Source of the DNA: Vampirovibrionales bacterium
GTDB taxonomy: Bacteria > Cyanobacteriota > Vampirovibrionia > Vampirovibrionales > JAGQHJ01
Reading direction: 5' to 3'
DNA length: 5,421 bases
NCBI GenBank assembly: GCA_025451145.1
Contig: JANWKX010000158.1
Location: forward strand, 1-5,421
A program made the position numbers and the translations under genes. The notes beneath the pieces were generated by a model. It did no database searches. It saw only the letters and a list, made by a program, of their open reading frames with translations, and was not told the DNA's origin. Positions within the stretch are counted from its first letter, which is position 1. Each line of letters opens with the position of its first letter. This document shows, piece by piece, positions 1-5,260 of the stretch.

Positions 1-1145
1 CCTTCATAGTCACCGATACAGCCTTTTAAGGTCCCGATATAATAATAGACCTGAGGGCTTGGCAACAAGGCCTCTGATTGGCACGCATATTCCAACGCTT
101 TGTCATAATCATCCTGAGCCTCATAAATATACGCAATCTCCAGAAACACCTGGGGATGCTCACAGCCCATATCAAGACATTTTTCATAATATTCAATCGC
201 CTTATCAATAAGGCCCTGAGCGGCAAATAGTTGTCCAAACCCAGCATAAATATAGGCCAGGTTGGGATCATAACCAATAGCCTTTTCATAGAATTCAATG
301 GCCTCATCCCAGTTCCCAAGGGAAAAAGCCTCCTGACCTTGCCGGAACCAGCAATCGGCCATGGCTGAATGTGTCGCCTCCCGCCCCATGGTCCCACTTC
401 CGGTATCCAGAATATCCTGAAGGGTTTCCAGGGCTTTATCATAGACCTTTTGATCCCGGTACATTGTGTAAATGGTAAATTTGACATCACGATGATCCAA
501 GGGATCCAAGGACAACATGGCATCAAACCACTCCAGTGACTCGTCCCACAAATGCTCTTTCAAGGAAATTTTCGCCAATAGTTCCAAGTAATCCATATTA
601 TCCGGATCGGCATCCTTTAACTCCTTCAGTAAAGCCTTGGTTTGTGCAAAATCCCCAATCTCAATGAGGATTTGGAGTTTGAACTTTTTGGCATCCAGGT
701 CATCGACTTTTTTATCCAACAGGCGGTTAATGGCCAGCAGGGCATCATGCGGCTTTTCCAGTTTAAGCTGGATCCTGGCCAAATCGTAATAAGCTGCTAC
801 CAGATCTGGGGAAAGCCCCGTTGCTTTTTGGAAAACGGATTCGGCCTGAAGAAAATTCTCCATGGCCTGATAAATTTTCCCCATTCGATAATAAGGAGCG
901 CCCTCCTGGGGGCTGACCTTAGCTGCCGCCATGTATTGCTGCATGGCTTCTTCATAGTGATAGGCTGAATAAAGGCGGTTTCCTTCACTCATATAGCGCT
1001 GAAAATCAATTAGGTTGGGATTATTGCCATGAGGGGCAGGTCCATTAAAACTTAATGCAAGGACCTGTCGCTCAGAACGAATAATCCAGATAGCCAGGGC
1101 ACTAAATACAGCAACAAAGAGTATGATCATGATCACGGGTGACAT
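1..1145 (-). CDS. Membrane-anchored TPR-repeat protein, partial (C-terminus beyond left edge)
   Basis: The reading frame is open from an ATG at 1145 down to base 1, giving at least 381 residues with no stop. Residues 3-22 form one hydrophobic segment (VIMIILFVAVFSALAIWII), followed at once by RSER, which by the positive-inside rule puts the rest in the cytoplasm. From about residue 48 onward there are roughly nine and a half TPR units of 33-35 residues. The clearest are at 48-80 (YHYEEAMQQYMAAAKVSP), 82-114, 260-294 (GNWDEAIEFYEKAIGYDP), 295-329 and 330-362. TPR arrays are protein-docking scaffolds, so no catalysis is implied. Anchor plus long TPR array plus an adjacent heptosyltransferase recalls LapB/YciM, the lipopolysaccharide-assembly protein that ends in a rubredoxin-like CxxC domain; that end is not in view. 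The start is the first ATG after an upstream TGA; its ribosome-binding site is weak. A generic TPR protein is the main alternative. Confidence 0.88.
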   Translation of the reverse strand, partial: MSPVIMIILFVAVFSALAIWIIRSERQVLALSFNGPAPHGNNPNLIDFQRYMSEGNRLYSAYHYEEAMQQYMAAAKVSPQEGAPYYRMGKIYQAMENFLQAESVFQKATGLSPDLVAAYYDLARIQLKLEKPHDALLAINRLLDKKVDDLDAKKFKLQILIEIGDFAQTKALLKELKDADPDNMDYLELLAKISLKEHLWDESLEWFDAMLSLDPLDHRDVKFTIYTMYRDQKVYDKALETLQDILDTGSGTMGREATHSAMADCWFRQGQEAFSLGNWDEAIEFYEKAIGYDPNLAYIYAGFGQLFAAQGLIDKAIEYYEKCLDMGCEHPQVFLEIAYIYEAQDDYDKALEYACQSEALLPSPQVYYYIGTLKGCIGDYE

Positions 1146-1223
1146 GGATTGTCTCGTCAGGTTGGTAAATCGAATTGGCTTTCGTAGAATGGAAGGAAGG
1201 TTATACTGGTTATATCGGCAAGT

Positions 1224-2378
1224 TTGGCCAATTCATTAACAGAAAGTGATTCACTGCCATTGAACGATTTTTTCAAAGATCCGGCCTGTCCCAAGATCCT
1301 GCTGGTTCGACTGAGCGCCCTTGGGGATGTGATTCAAACCCTGCCCGTTTTAAGCCTGATTCGAGCGCATTATCCCAACAGCACCATTGGTTGGCTGGTT
1401 GAAACAGACGCCTCCCCTCTGTTATTGAATCATCCCCAATTGGATCACCTTCACATTTCCCAACGCAAAACCTGGGTCAAATCTCTCGGAAAACCGCATC
1501 AATGGGGGCGGACCTTGAGCGATATTCGACAGTTTTATCAGGACATTCAAGCTGTTCAATACGATGTGGCTTTGGATATCCAAGGACTGCTAAAAAGCGC
1601 TTTAACCCTTTGGAAAACCGGTATTCCCCATAGAATTGGCCTTAAAGCAGCCCGTGAAGGGGCCAGGTATTTCTATAACCACCAGATTGATATTTCCAGC
1701 GAGGCTTTTTTCTCGCCAGAGATCCCAATTATCCAGCATTTTAAGGCCCTGGCAACGGCCATAGGCTGTGATGATAGGCCGATTCAATATCCATTAGCGC
1801 CCATTCCCGATGATAACCAACATCGGATCAAGGCTATATTAGCAGGCTTCAACCCATCTTCCCCGACCATCGCCTTGGCGCCCGCAACCCAGTGGAACAG
1901 CAAGCACTGGCCTGAGTCGCATTGGTCGGCCTTGATCCATGAACTGTTATCACAAACCGATTTTAATCTGGTCCTGGTTGGCGGAAAAAGCGACCAACCA
2001 ATCATTGAGCGGATCTTGAAAGGGCTTCATTCTATTCCGGAGAATCGTCTACTGAATCTTGCCGGAAAAACCACGTTGTCAGATTTATTGGCACTATTTG
2101 AGACTGTCGATGTTGTCGTGGCTTCCGATAGCGGTCCTTTGCACATGGCTGGAGGTGTCGGAAAAGCCAAGTTAATCGGGATTTATGGCCCCACCGCCTA
2201 TCGAAGAACCCATCCGCCCCAGCTTCAGCCCACGATTTTGCTCTCCAAAGAAAAAGACCAGGAACTCCCCTGCCAACCTTGTGATGAGTCTCGTTGTCGG
2301 CTGAAAACCAACGCCTGCATGGGATCCATCACACCCGCCATGGTGATGGACAGCATCAATGCACTCATAAACCCATAG
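1224..2378 (+). CDS. waaC: Glycosyltransferase family 9, lipopolysaccharide heptosyltransferase I-like
   Basis: The product (384 aa from the TTG at 1224) belongs to the ADP-heptose:LPS heptosyltransferase family, which works at the cytoplasmic face of the inner membrane and adds L-glycero-D-manno-heptose to the inner core. The N-terminal acceptor domain opens with KILLVRLSALGDVIQTLP (residues 24-41); D35 aligns with catalytic Asp13 of E. coli WaaC. YDVALDIQGLLKSA and the later AREGARYFYNHQIDI also match WaaC rather than WaaF. The C-terminal nucleotide-sugar domain has TQWNSKHWPESHW with K227, LVLVGG, and SDSGPLHMAGG with D302. A Cys cluster, C350, C353, C358 and C365, lies near the end, as in many WaaF/GT9 proteins but not in E. 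coli WaaC, so acceptor specificity stays open. The family core usually begins at KILLV, so about 23 residues are extra. The start is uncertain: TTG at 1224 has a poor ribosome-binding site, and TTG at 1260 is an alternative. Confidence 0.9.
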   Translation: MANSLTESDSLPLNDFFKDPACPKILLVRLSALGDVIQTLPVLSLIRAHYPNSTIGWLVETDASPLLLNHPQLDHLHISQRKTWVKSLGKPHQWGRTLSDIRQFYQDIQAVQYDVALDIQGLLKSALTLWKTGIPHRIGLKAAREGARYFYNHQIDISSEAFFSPEIPIIQHFKALATAIGCDDRPIQYPLAPIPDDNQHRIKAILAGFNPSSPTIALAPATQWNSKHWPESHWSALIHELLSQTDFNLVLVGGKSDQPIIERILKGLHSIPENRLLNLAGKTTLSDLLALFETVDVVVASDSGPLHMAGGVGKAKLIGIYGPTAYRRTHPPQLQPTILLSKEKDQELPCQPCDESRCRLKTNACMGSITPAMVMDSINALINP

Positions 2379-2381
2379 GGA

Positions 2382-2405
2382 GGGGCTTGACCCGGGAGCG
2401 GCCCC
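2382..2405. repeat. GC-rich inverted repeat just after the heptosyltransferase gene
   Basis: GGGGC at 2382-2386 pairs with GCCCC at 2401-2405 around a 14-base loop that contains CCCGGG. It starts four bases past the heptosyltransferase stop codon. On the plus strand it is followed by A residues rather than T residues, so it is not a textbook intrinsic terminator for that gene. It could still stall polymerase or protect the 3' end of the transcript. Confidence 0.4.
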
Positions 2406-2429
2406 AAAAAGAGAACTTTCTTTCGTTCT
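2406..2429 (-). terminator. Weak candidate intrinsic terminator of the yqeK-rsfS operon
   Basis: Read on the minus strand just after the rsfS stop, AGAAC (2429-2425) can pair with GTTCT (2416-2412) across an 8-base purine loop. One C and five T residues (2410-2406) follow. Position and T-tract fit a terminator, but the stem is only five pairs and A/T-rich, so strength is doubtful. Confidence 0.35.
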
Positions 2430-2432
2430 AAA

Positions 2433-2816
2433 TTAAGAAGCCTGTTTTTCCTCTTTCAACCACTGGCTTTGAGGAATTTCAGTCGCGTGGTTCCAGAAAC
2501 GCTCCAGATTATAGTAATCCCTGTCGGCATGGTGGAACAGGTGGATGACGATATCGCCGTAATCCAGCAAGGTCCAACGTCCTGCCTTATCAATATCCTG
2601 ATTGAGGGGTGAAAGATGATGCTGTTTGAGAGCTTTAACCAGATGATCCGCCAGTGCCATCATTTGAGTTCGGCTATCCACCGAGGCAATGATAAAGTAA
2701 TCGGAGATGGAAGAGACCTGTTCGGTCTTTAATACGATGATGTCCTTTCCTTTGCGTTGGTCCACAAGATTTGCGGACAAAACTGCGATCTCATAAGGTG
2801 TGATTTTCGTCGTCAA
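2433..2816 (-). CDS. rsfS: Ribosome silencing factor RsfS (RsfA/Iojap family)
   Basis: This 127-aa protein is the RsfS/DUF143 family, which binds ribosomal protein uL14 on the large subunit, blocks joining with the small subunit and so damps translation in starvation or stationary phase. Family signatures are clear: KGKDIIVL at residues 22-29, ISDYFIIAS at 37-45, QMMALADHLVKALK at 51-64, then GRWTLLDYGDIVIHLFHHADRDYYNLERFW at 79-108, with the usual WxLLDYGDxVxHxF core. Length is normal to slightly long (family about 105-120 aa), with a few extra residues at both ends. The start is TTG, chosen because a perfect TAGGAGGA Shine-Dalgarno ends seven bases before it. That site contains the yqeK stop codon, so the two genes are a translationally coupled operon. 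Candidate termination signals lie between this gene and the convergent heptosyltransferase. Confidence 0.95.
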   Translation of the reverse strand: MTTKITPYEIAVLSANLVDQRKGKDIIVLKTEQVSSISDYFIIASVDSRTQMMALADHLVKALKQHHLSPLNQDIDKAGRWTLLDYGDIVIHLFHHADRDYYNLERFWNHATEIPQSQWLKEEKQAS

Positions 2817-2830
2817 ACAGTATCCTCCTA
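2817..2830 (-). promoter_or_regulatory. rsfS ribosome-binding site overlapping the yqeK stop codon
   Basis: On the minus strand, TAGGAGGA begins at 2830 and the first three bases are the yqeK stop codon TAG. GGAGG (2828-2824) is followed by seven bases before the TTG at 2816. This decides the rsfS start and implies that ribosomes ending yqeK can restart on rsfS. Confidence 0.85.
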
Positions 2831-3514
2831 TGGTTGCTGCGGCCTGGGTTCGTGTCGTTGTTTACTGAGTCGGATGAAATCGTTCCGGGCTTCAATGGTC
2901 CGGGGGTGAATAATTTGCCCTTTTTCAATCAGGAACGTAATGGTGGAATTCAGGATATAGAGAATGACCGTATCCAGAGGGTTATTCTGGGGGGCATGGA
3001 TTAGGGCGTTAATTTTCTGGGTATAAAGCGGATTACGCGTATTTTCTTCAATTTTATCGGCTATATAGACCACTTTTTCCACATCGGACATCCCAGCGCG
3101 CCCGGTAGTATGGTATCGAATGGCGTCTAAAATCTCGTTATCATAGATTCCCAGCTCACGACGCACCATTTCGGCCCCAACAAACGGATGCATCGTCTGC
3201 GGGGAAGCGATTTCTTCCTGGGGGATCGTCATATGATGAGACTGGCAATAGGTCAACAATTCTTCCGGGGACAGCAATTTCGCACAATCATGAAGCAGAC
3301 CCGCCGTTTTGGCGCTCTCAATCTGCTCCGGTGAAAGCTTATATCGAACTGCAAGCTCTGCCGCTTTTTGCTGGGCACCCAATGAGTGATGGAAACGTTC
3401 ATCGCTAAGACGAGTCTTAAGCCATTCCCGAAGGCTGCTTTCATCTACTTTCAACAGTAAAGTATTGGTTTCAGTCAAGCGATTAGAACACTCCAATTTA
3501 CATAACAACTTCAT
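2828..3514 (-). CDS. yqeK: YqeK-type HD-domain diadenosine tetraphosphatase
   Basis: The protein (228 aa from the ATG at 3514) is a YqeK-family HD hydrolase, which splits Ap4A symmetrically to two ADP using a metal centre. Visible motifs in order are RFHHSLGA (40-47, first metal His H43), GLLHDCAKLLSPEEL (72-86, the HD pair H75-D76), MHPFVGAEMV (108-117, H109), IRYHTTGRAGMSDVEKVVYIADKIEENTR (132-160, H135 and D153). All expected ligands are present, so it should be active. Residues 1-23 precede the usual family start. A TATAAT box overlaps the ATG, and GGAG lies 12 bases before TTG codon 13, so the true start may be position 3478, giving 216 aa. The C-terminus carries an extra RLSKQRHEPRPQQP tail. 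The gene heads a coupled operon with rsfS; the common partner nadD is not in the window. Soluble and cytoplasmic. Confidence 0.93.
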   Translation of the reverse strand: MKLLCKLECSNRLTETNTLLLKVDESSLREWLKTRLSDERFHHSLGAQQKAAELAVRYKLSPEQIESAKTAGLLHDCAKLLSPEELLTYCQSHHMTIPQEEIASPQTMHPFVGAEMVRRELGIYDNEILDAIRYHTTGRAGMSDVEKVVYIADKIEENTRNPLYTQKINALIHAPQNNPLDTVILYILNSTITFLIEKGQIIHPRTIEARNDFIRLSKQRHEPRPQQP

Positions 3515-3541
3515 TATACCTAATGTCTATGCGATTTTCTA
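3513..3541 (-). promoter_or_regulatory. Candidate promoter of yqeK-rsfS
   Basis: On the minus strand a perfect TATAAT (3518-3513) lies 17 bases downstream of TAGAAA (3541-3536), a four-of-six match to the -35 consensus. Transcription would begin near 3506, inside the ATG-initiated reading frame, which argues for a downstream start codon in yqeK. Confidence 0.5.
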
Positions 3542-3554
3542 GCCTAGTCGCTTA

Positions 3555-3585
3555 AATTGTTAAAGTAACCCTATGGGCAACAATT
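3555..3585. repeat. Inverted repeat upstream of yqeK
   Basis: AATTGTT (3555-3561) and AACAATT (3579-3585) are perfect complements around 17 bases that themselves contain CCC-tat-GGG. It lies just upstream of the yqeK promoter on the minus strand and could be an operator or an RNA hairpin. No protein can be assigned from sequence alone. Confidence 0.4.
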
Positions 3586-3717
3586 AAAGCCCACTGCAAT
3601 AGGTGACACAAGTGCGTTTGCCTCCATTTTTTTCAGAAAACACCGACTAAGTTTGCACGATATTTTGAACATCCCAACAAGGCTTTGCAATCTGGCCGAC
3701 TTTCCGTTTTACATAAT

Positions 3718-3728
3718 TTTGTTACAAA
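3718..3728. promoter_or_regulatory. Short dyad, possible operator (distal)
   Basis: TTTGTTACAAA is a perfect palindrome around its central base. It lies about 80 bases before the 257-aa gene and resembles a second dyad at 3761-3771 (shared TTGT...ACAA half-sites). It may be a regulator site, but short A/T palindromes also arise by chance. Confidence 0.3.
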
Positions 3729-3760
3729 TTTGAGCTTTCTTTTTAATTTCTCAAGGTGGG

Positions 3761-3772
3761 TTGTATTACAAT
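3761..3772 (+). promoter_or_regulatory. Candidate -10 box with overlapping dyad before the 257-aa gene
   Basis: TTGTATTACAA (3761-3771) is a perfect palindrome around its central base, and TACAAT (3767-3772) is a five-of-six match to the -10 consensus. The -35 region (TTAATT or TAATTT near 3743-3749) is poor. Such a promoter would place the transcript start near 3779 and give a leader of about 30 bases, with the dyad well placed to act as an operator. Confidence 0.35.
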
Positions 3773-3810
3773 GGCCCTACTTTCAGTTCCCTGTGAAGGA
3801 GACCGCTACA

Positions 3811-4584
3811 ATGACACTTCGCTTTCAAAGCGTTCATAAATTTAGCCCTTTTCATGACTTTCGCCGTGAAGAGGTGGAAGCGGGACTCAGGTTACCTGGC
3901 ATTCGTGGTCGAGTCACTTGTTATTTGCTCCCCGATAGGGAGCATCCAGGCATTTTACAAGCCGATGTGTTCTTAGCCCAAGATGATTCCTCCGAGCAAC
4001 GCTCGCCCATTGAAGATATCAAGGCGACTGTGGCAACGCCACAGGCTTCTCTAATAGAGCGCCTTAAAACAGGTACATTGCGAGAGCCTATCAATATTAA
4101 ACTTTGGGAAAGAGGTCGGGATTTGGATCCGGCGGATTCCCCGTTTCACATCAGTGTTCAAGTCTCCAAACTCACACCAGGGACCGATGATTATGGACAA
4201 CCGAAAGTATTTCCATCTCTACCGCGAACCGTTGAGCCCATCGATGAATCCTTTTACGAACTGAAGCCTGCCGATTTAACCCAATATGGGCCGTTGGTTC
4301 AGGAATTTAAAGCCGATCTTAAAACCATGTTGGATCGTTGGTTTTTTCAGCAACGCCCTGAATATCAGGTTCCTGAAAGAGGTTGGTCCATTAAGCAGGA
4401 TGCTGAAAGGGCCTGGTATCATTCCGATAGCGATGAACCTCTATCTGTCTTTATCGAGCAAGAGCGCCAAAAACACATAGCCCAAACCGGATTAACCTCC
4501 AGCCCGGATGAACCCATCGAAGCCTTTCAGGAACGATTAAACCGATACATCCAGGAATATTACGGCCACTCTGATCTAAATTAA
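3811..4584 (+). CDS. Unrecognised 257-aa soluble protein
   Basis: I do not recognise this family. The ATG at 3811 is chosen because AAGGAGA (3796-3802) gives a near-perfect ribosome-binding site ending nine bases before it. A TTG-initiated extension to 3685 lacks such a site. There is no signal peptide or membrane span, and the protein is rich in charged residues, so a cytoplasmic location is likely. Residues 1-10 read MTLRFQSVHK, followed by FSPFHDF. Residues 30-60 (GIRGRVTCYLLP, then ILQADVFLAQDD) and 112-121 (FHISVQVSKL) look like beta strands. Residues 161-180 and 235-251 look helical, with aromatics at RWFFQ and YIQEYY. RGWSIKQDAERAWYHSDSDEP (190-210) is a distinctive W-rich stretch. No catalytic motif or Cys/His metal cluster is visible. 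It probably stands alone on its transcript and converges on the 127-aa gene, which shares its N-terminal pattern. It is a real gene by codon coherence and start signals; function unknown. Confidence 0.85.
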   Translation: MTLRFQSVHKFSPFHDFRREEVEAGLRLPGIRGRVTCYLLPDREHPGILQADVFLAQDDSSEQRSPIEDIKATVATPQASLIERLKTGTLREPINIKLWERGRDLDPADSPFHISVQVSKLTPGTDDYGQPKVFPSLPRTVEPIDESFYELKPADLTQYGPLVQEFKADLKTMLDRWFFQQRPEYQVPERGWSIKQDAERAWYHSDSDEPLSVFIEQERQKHIAQTGLTSSPDEPIEAFQERLNRYIQEYYGHSDLN

Positions 4585-4608
4585 TCCGCTTGAAATAACC
4601 TTTGCTTT

Positions 4609-4646
4609 AGGCGCTATCCTACTTCAACGCCTGATGACCTTTTTTT
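4609..4646 (+). terminator. Weak candidate terminator after the 257-aa gene
   Basis: AGGCG (4609-4613) can pair with CGCCT (4628-4632) and seven T residues follow at 4640-4646. The loop is 14 bases and seven bases separate stem and T-tract, both unfavourable for an intrinsic terminator. The element also overlaps the 3' end of the convergent gene. Confidence 0.25.
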
Positions 4647-5002
4647 GTTAATTTATATCGGTATGCCGTATCAGGCTGATTCCAACTGAGATAACCGGCA
4701 TCCACCAAAGCATCTAGCGGTCTCAATGCGTCATCTACCTGTGTCACTGGCAATCCATGAAAAATAGCATCCATATAAATTCCAAAAAACTTATCTTCCC
4801 AAGTCCCTTGTTTGAGTGCCGTTTGCACCATTCTTAGCACATCAAGCCCGGTAAAGGTTCCTTTTCCAGGAATGGCATACTGCGTTTGCAACACACGCTG
4901 TGAGACATCTAAAGGCTGTTGCCCGGAAAATAAAACCGATTTATTTAATGTCCCTGACATTGGGATTGCTGTCTTCTGAATTGGCGAAAATGAAAGACGC
5001 AT
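4619..5002 (-). CDS. Unrecognised 127-aa protein with winged-helix-like C-terminus
   Basis: Function is not known to me. The ATG at 5002 is supported by GAGGAG (5017-5012) ending nine bases upstream and a plausible promoter further up; M15 lacks such a site. The N-terminus, MRLSFSPIQK then a low-complexity linker to about residue 45, looks disordered. Residues 51-65 (TGLDVLRMVQTALKQ) and 69-82 (EDKFFGIYMDAIFH) look helical. Residues 88-102 (QVDDALRPLDALVDA), then GYLSW and YRYKLTKKGHQALK, have the layout of a winged-helix end: an alpha-helix with LxxLxxAGYL, a beta hairpin with YRYxLT, then KG. That suits a small DNA-binding or protein-interaction domain, but many such domains are not transcription factors. 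No membrane span or signal peptide. It converges on the 257-aa gene with a 34-bp gap and is divergent from the exported protein to its right, which it might regulate. Confidence 0.82.
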   Translation of the reverse strand: MRLSFSPIQKTAIPMSGTLNKSVLFSGQQPLDVSQRVLQTQYAIPGKGTFTGLDVLRMVQTALKQGTWEDKFFGIYMDAIFHGLPVTQVDDALRPLDALVDAGYLSWNQPDTAYRYKLTKKGHQALK

Positions 5003-5060
5003 TCTGGCTGTCTCCTCTAATCCATCCTAATAATAACCAAAAGGTATTTGCCGTTACCCT

Positions 5061-5090
5061 ATCATAAAAACAAGATTATTTTTCACTCAA
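5061..5090 (-). promoter_or_regulatory. Candidate promoter of the 127-aa gene
   Basis: On the minus strand TTGAGT (5090-5085, four of six) and TATGAT (5066-5061, five of six) are 18 bases apart. The transcript would start near 5054, giving a leader of about 50 bases ahead of the GAGGAG ribosome-binding site. Confidence 0.5.
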
Positions 5091-5171
5091 AGCCTGCTGA
5101 AAGGGCAAGTGGAGAAGGATAAATCATACCTTAATTTATAATCATCTCATCCTAAAACACTCCTGTTTGCC

Positions 5172-5194
5172 TCCAGTTAGTCAATTGAACTGGA
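5172..5194. promoter_or_regulatory. Operator-like inverted repeat TCCAGTT-N9-AACTGGA
   Basis: Two perfect 7-base arms, 5172-5178 and 5188-5194, surround nine bases that include CAATTG. The 23-bp span suits a dimeric helix-turn-helix regulator. It covers the -35 box of the candidate promoter for the exported protein, so binding would be expected to repress it. The regulator is not known; the divergent 127-aa protein is one candidate. Confidence 0.45.
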
Positions 5195-5213
5195 AGCGTT
5201 TTAGACCTGTAAT
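5185..5213 (+). promoter_or_regulatory. Candidate promoter of the exported-protein gene
   Basis: TTGAAC (5185-5190, four of six) and TGTAAT (5208-5213, five of six) are separated by exactly 17 bases. The transcript would start near 5220, about 40 bases before the ATG at 5261. The weak second base of the -10 box lowers confidence. Confidence 0.45.
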
Positions 5214-5260
5214 AAAATCCAATTCTCTTAGGTTCTGCTTCACTAAAAAAGGACCACAGG

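Noticed and set aside
26..526. 166-aa reading frame on the minus strand
   Set aside because: It lies out of frame inside the TPR protein, whose repeats are continuous in the other frame. Its M/W/R/I-rich composition is typical of a shadow frame.
642..968. 108-aa reading frame on the plus strand
   Set aside because: It is antisense to the TPR gene and has no ribosome-binding site or coherent protein motif.
2382..2405. GC-rich inverted repeat as an intrinsic terminator for the heptosyltransferase
   Set aside because: The stem is followed by A residues on the plus strand, so the required T-tract is absent; kept only as an inverted repeat.
1784..2407. Minus-strand frames opposite the heptosyltransferase (1784-2005 and 2225-2407)
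   Set aside because: They are antisense to well-conserved GT9 motifs, including the SDSGPLH and cysteine-cluster regions, and carry no recognisable protein.
3685..3810. TTG-initiated 42-residue N-terminal extension of the 257-aa protein
   Set aside because: The TTG lacks a well-spaced ribosome-binding site, the extension covers the likely promoter and dyads, and the ATG at 3811 has a near-perfect AAGGAG.
4286..4480. 64-aa reading frame on the plus strand inside the 257-aa gene
   Set aside because: Overlaps a coherent longer frame entirely; no independent start signal.
5003..5260. Possible small RNA or tRNA in the divergent intergenic region
   Set aside because: No cloverleaf, no CCA-type end and no strong hairpin with T-tract could be found; promoters and the dyad explain the region well enough.
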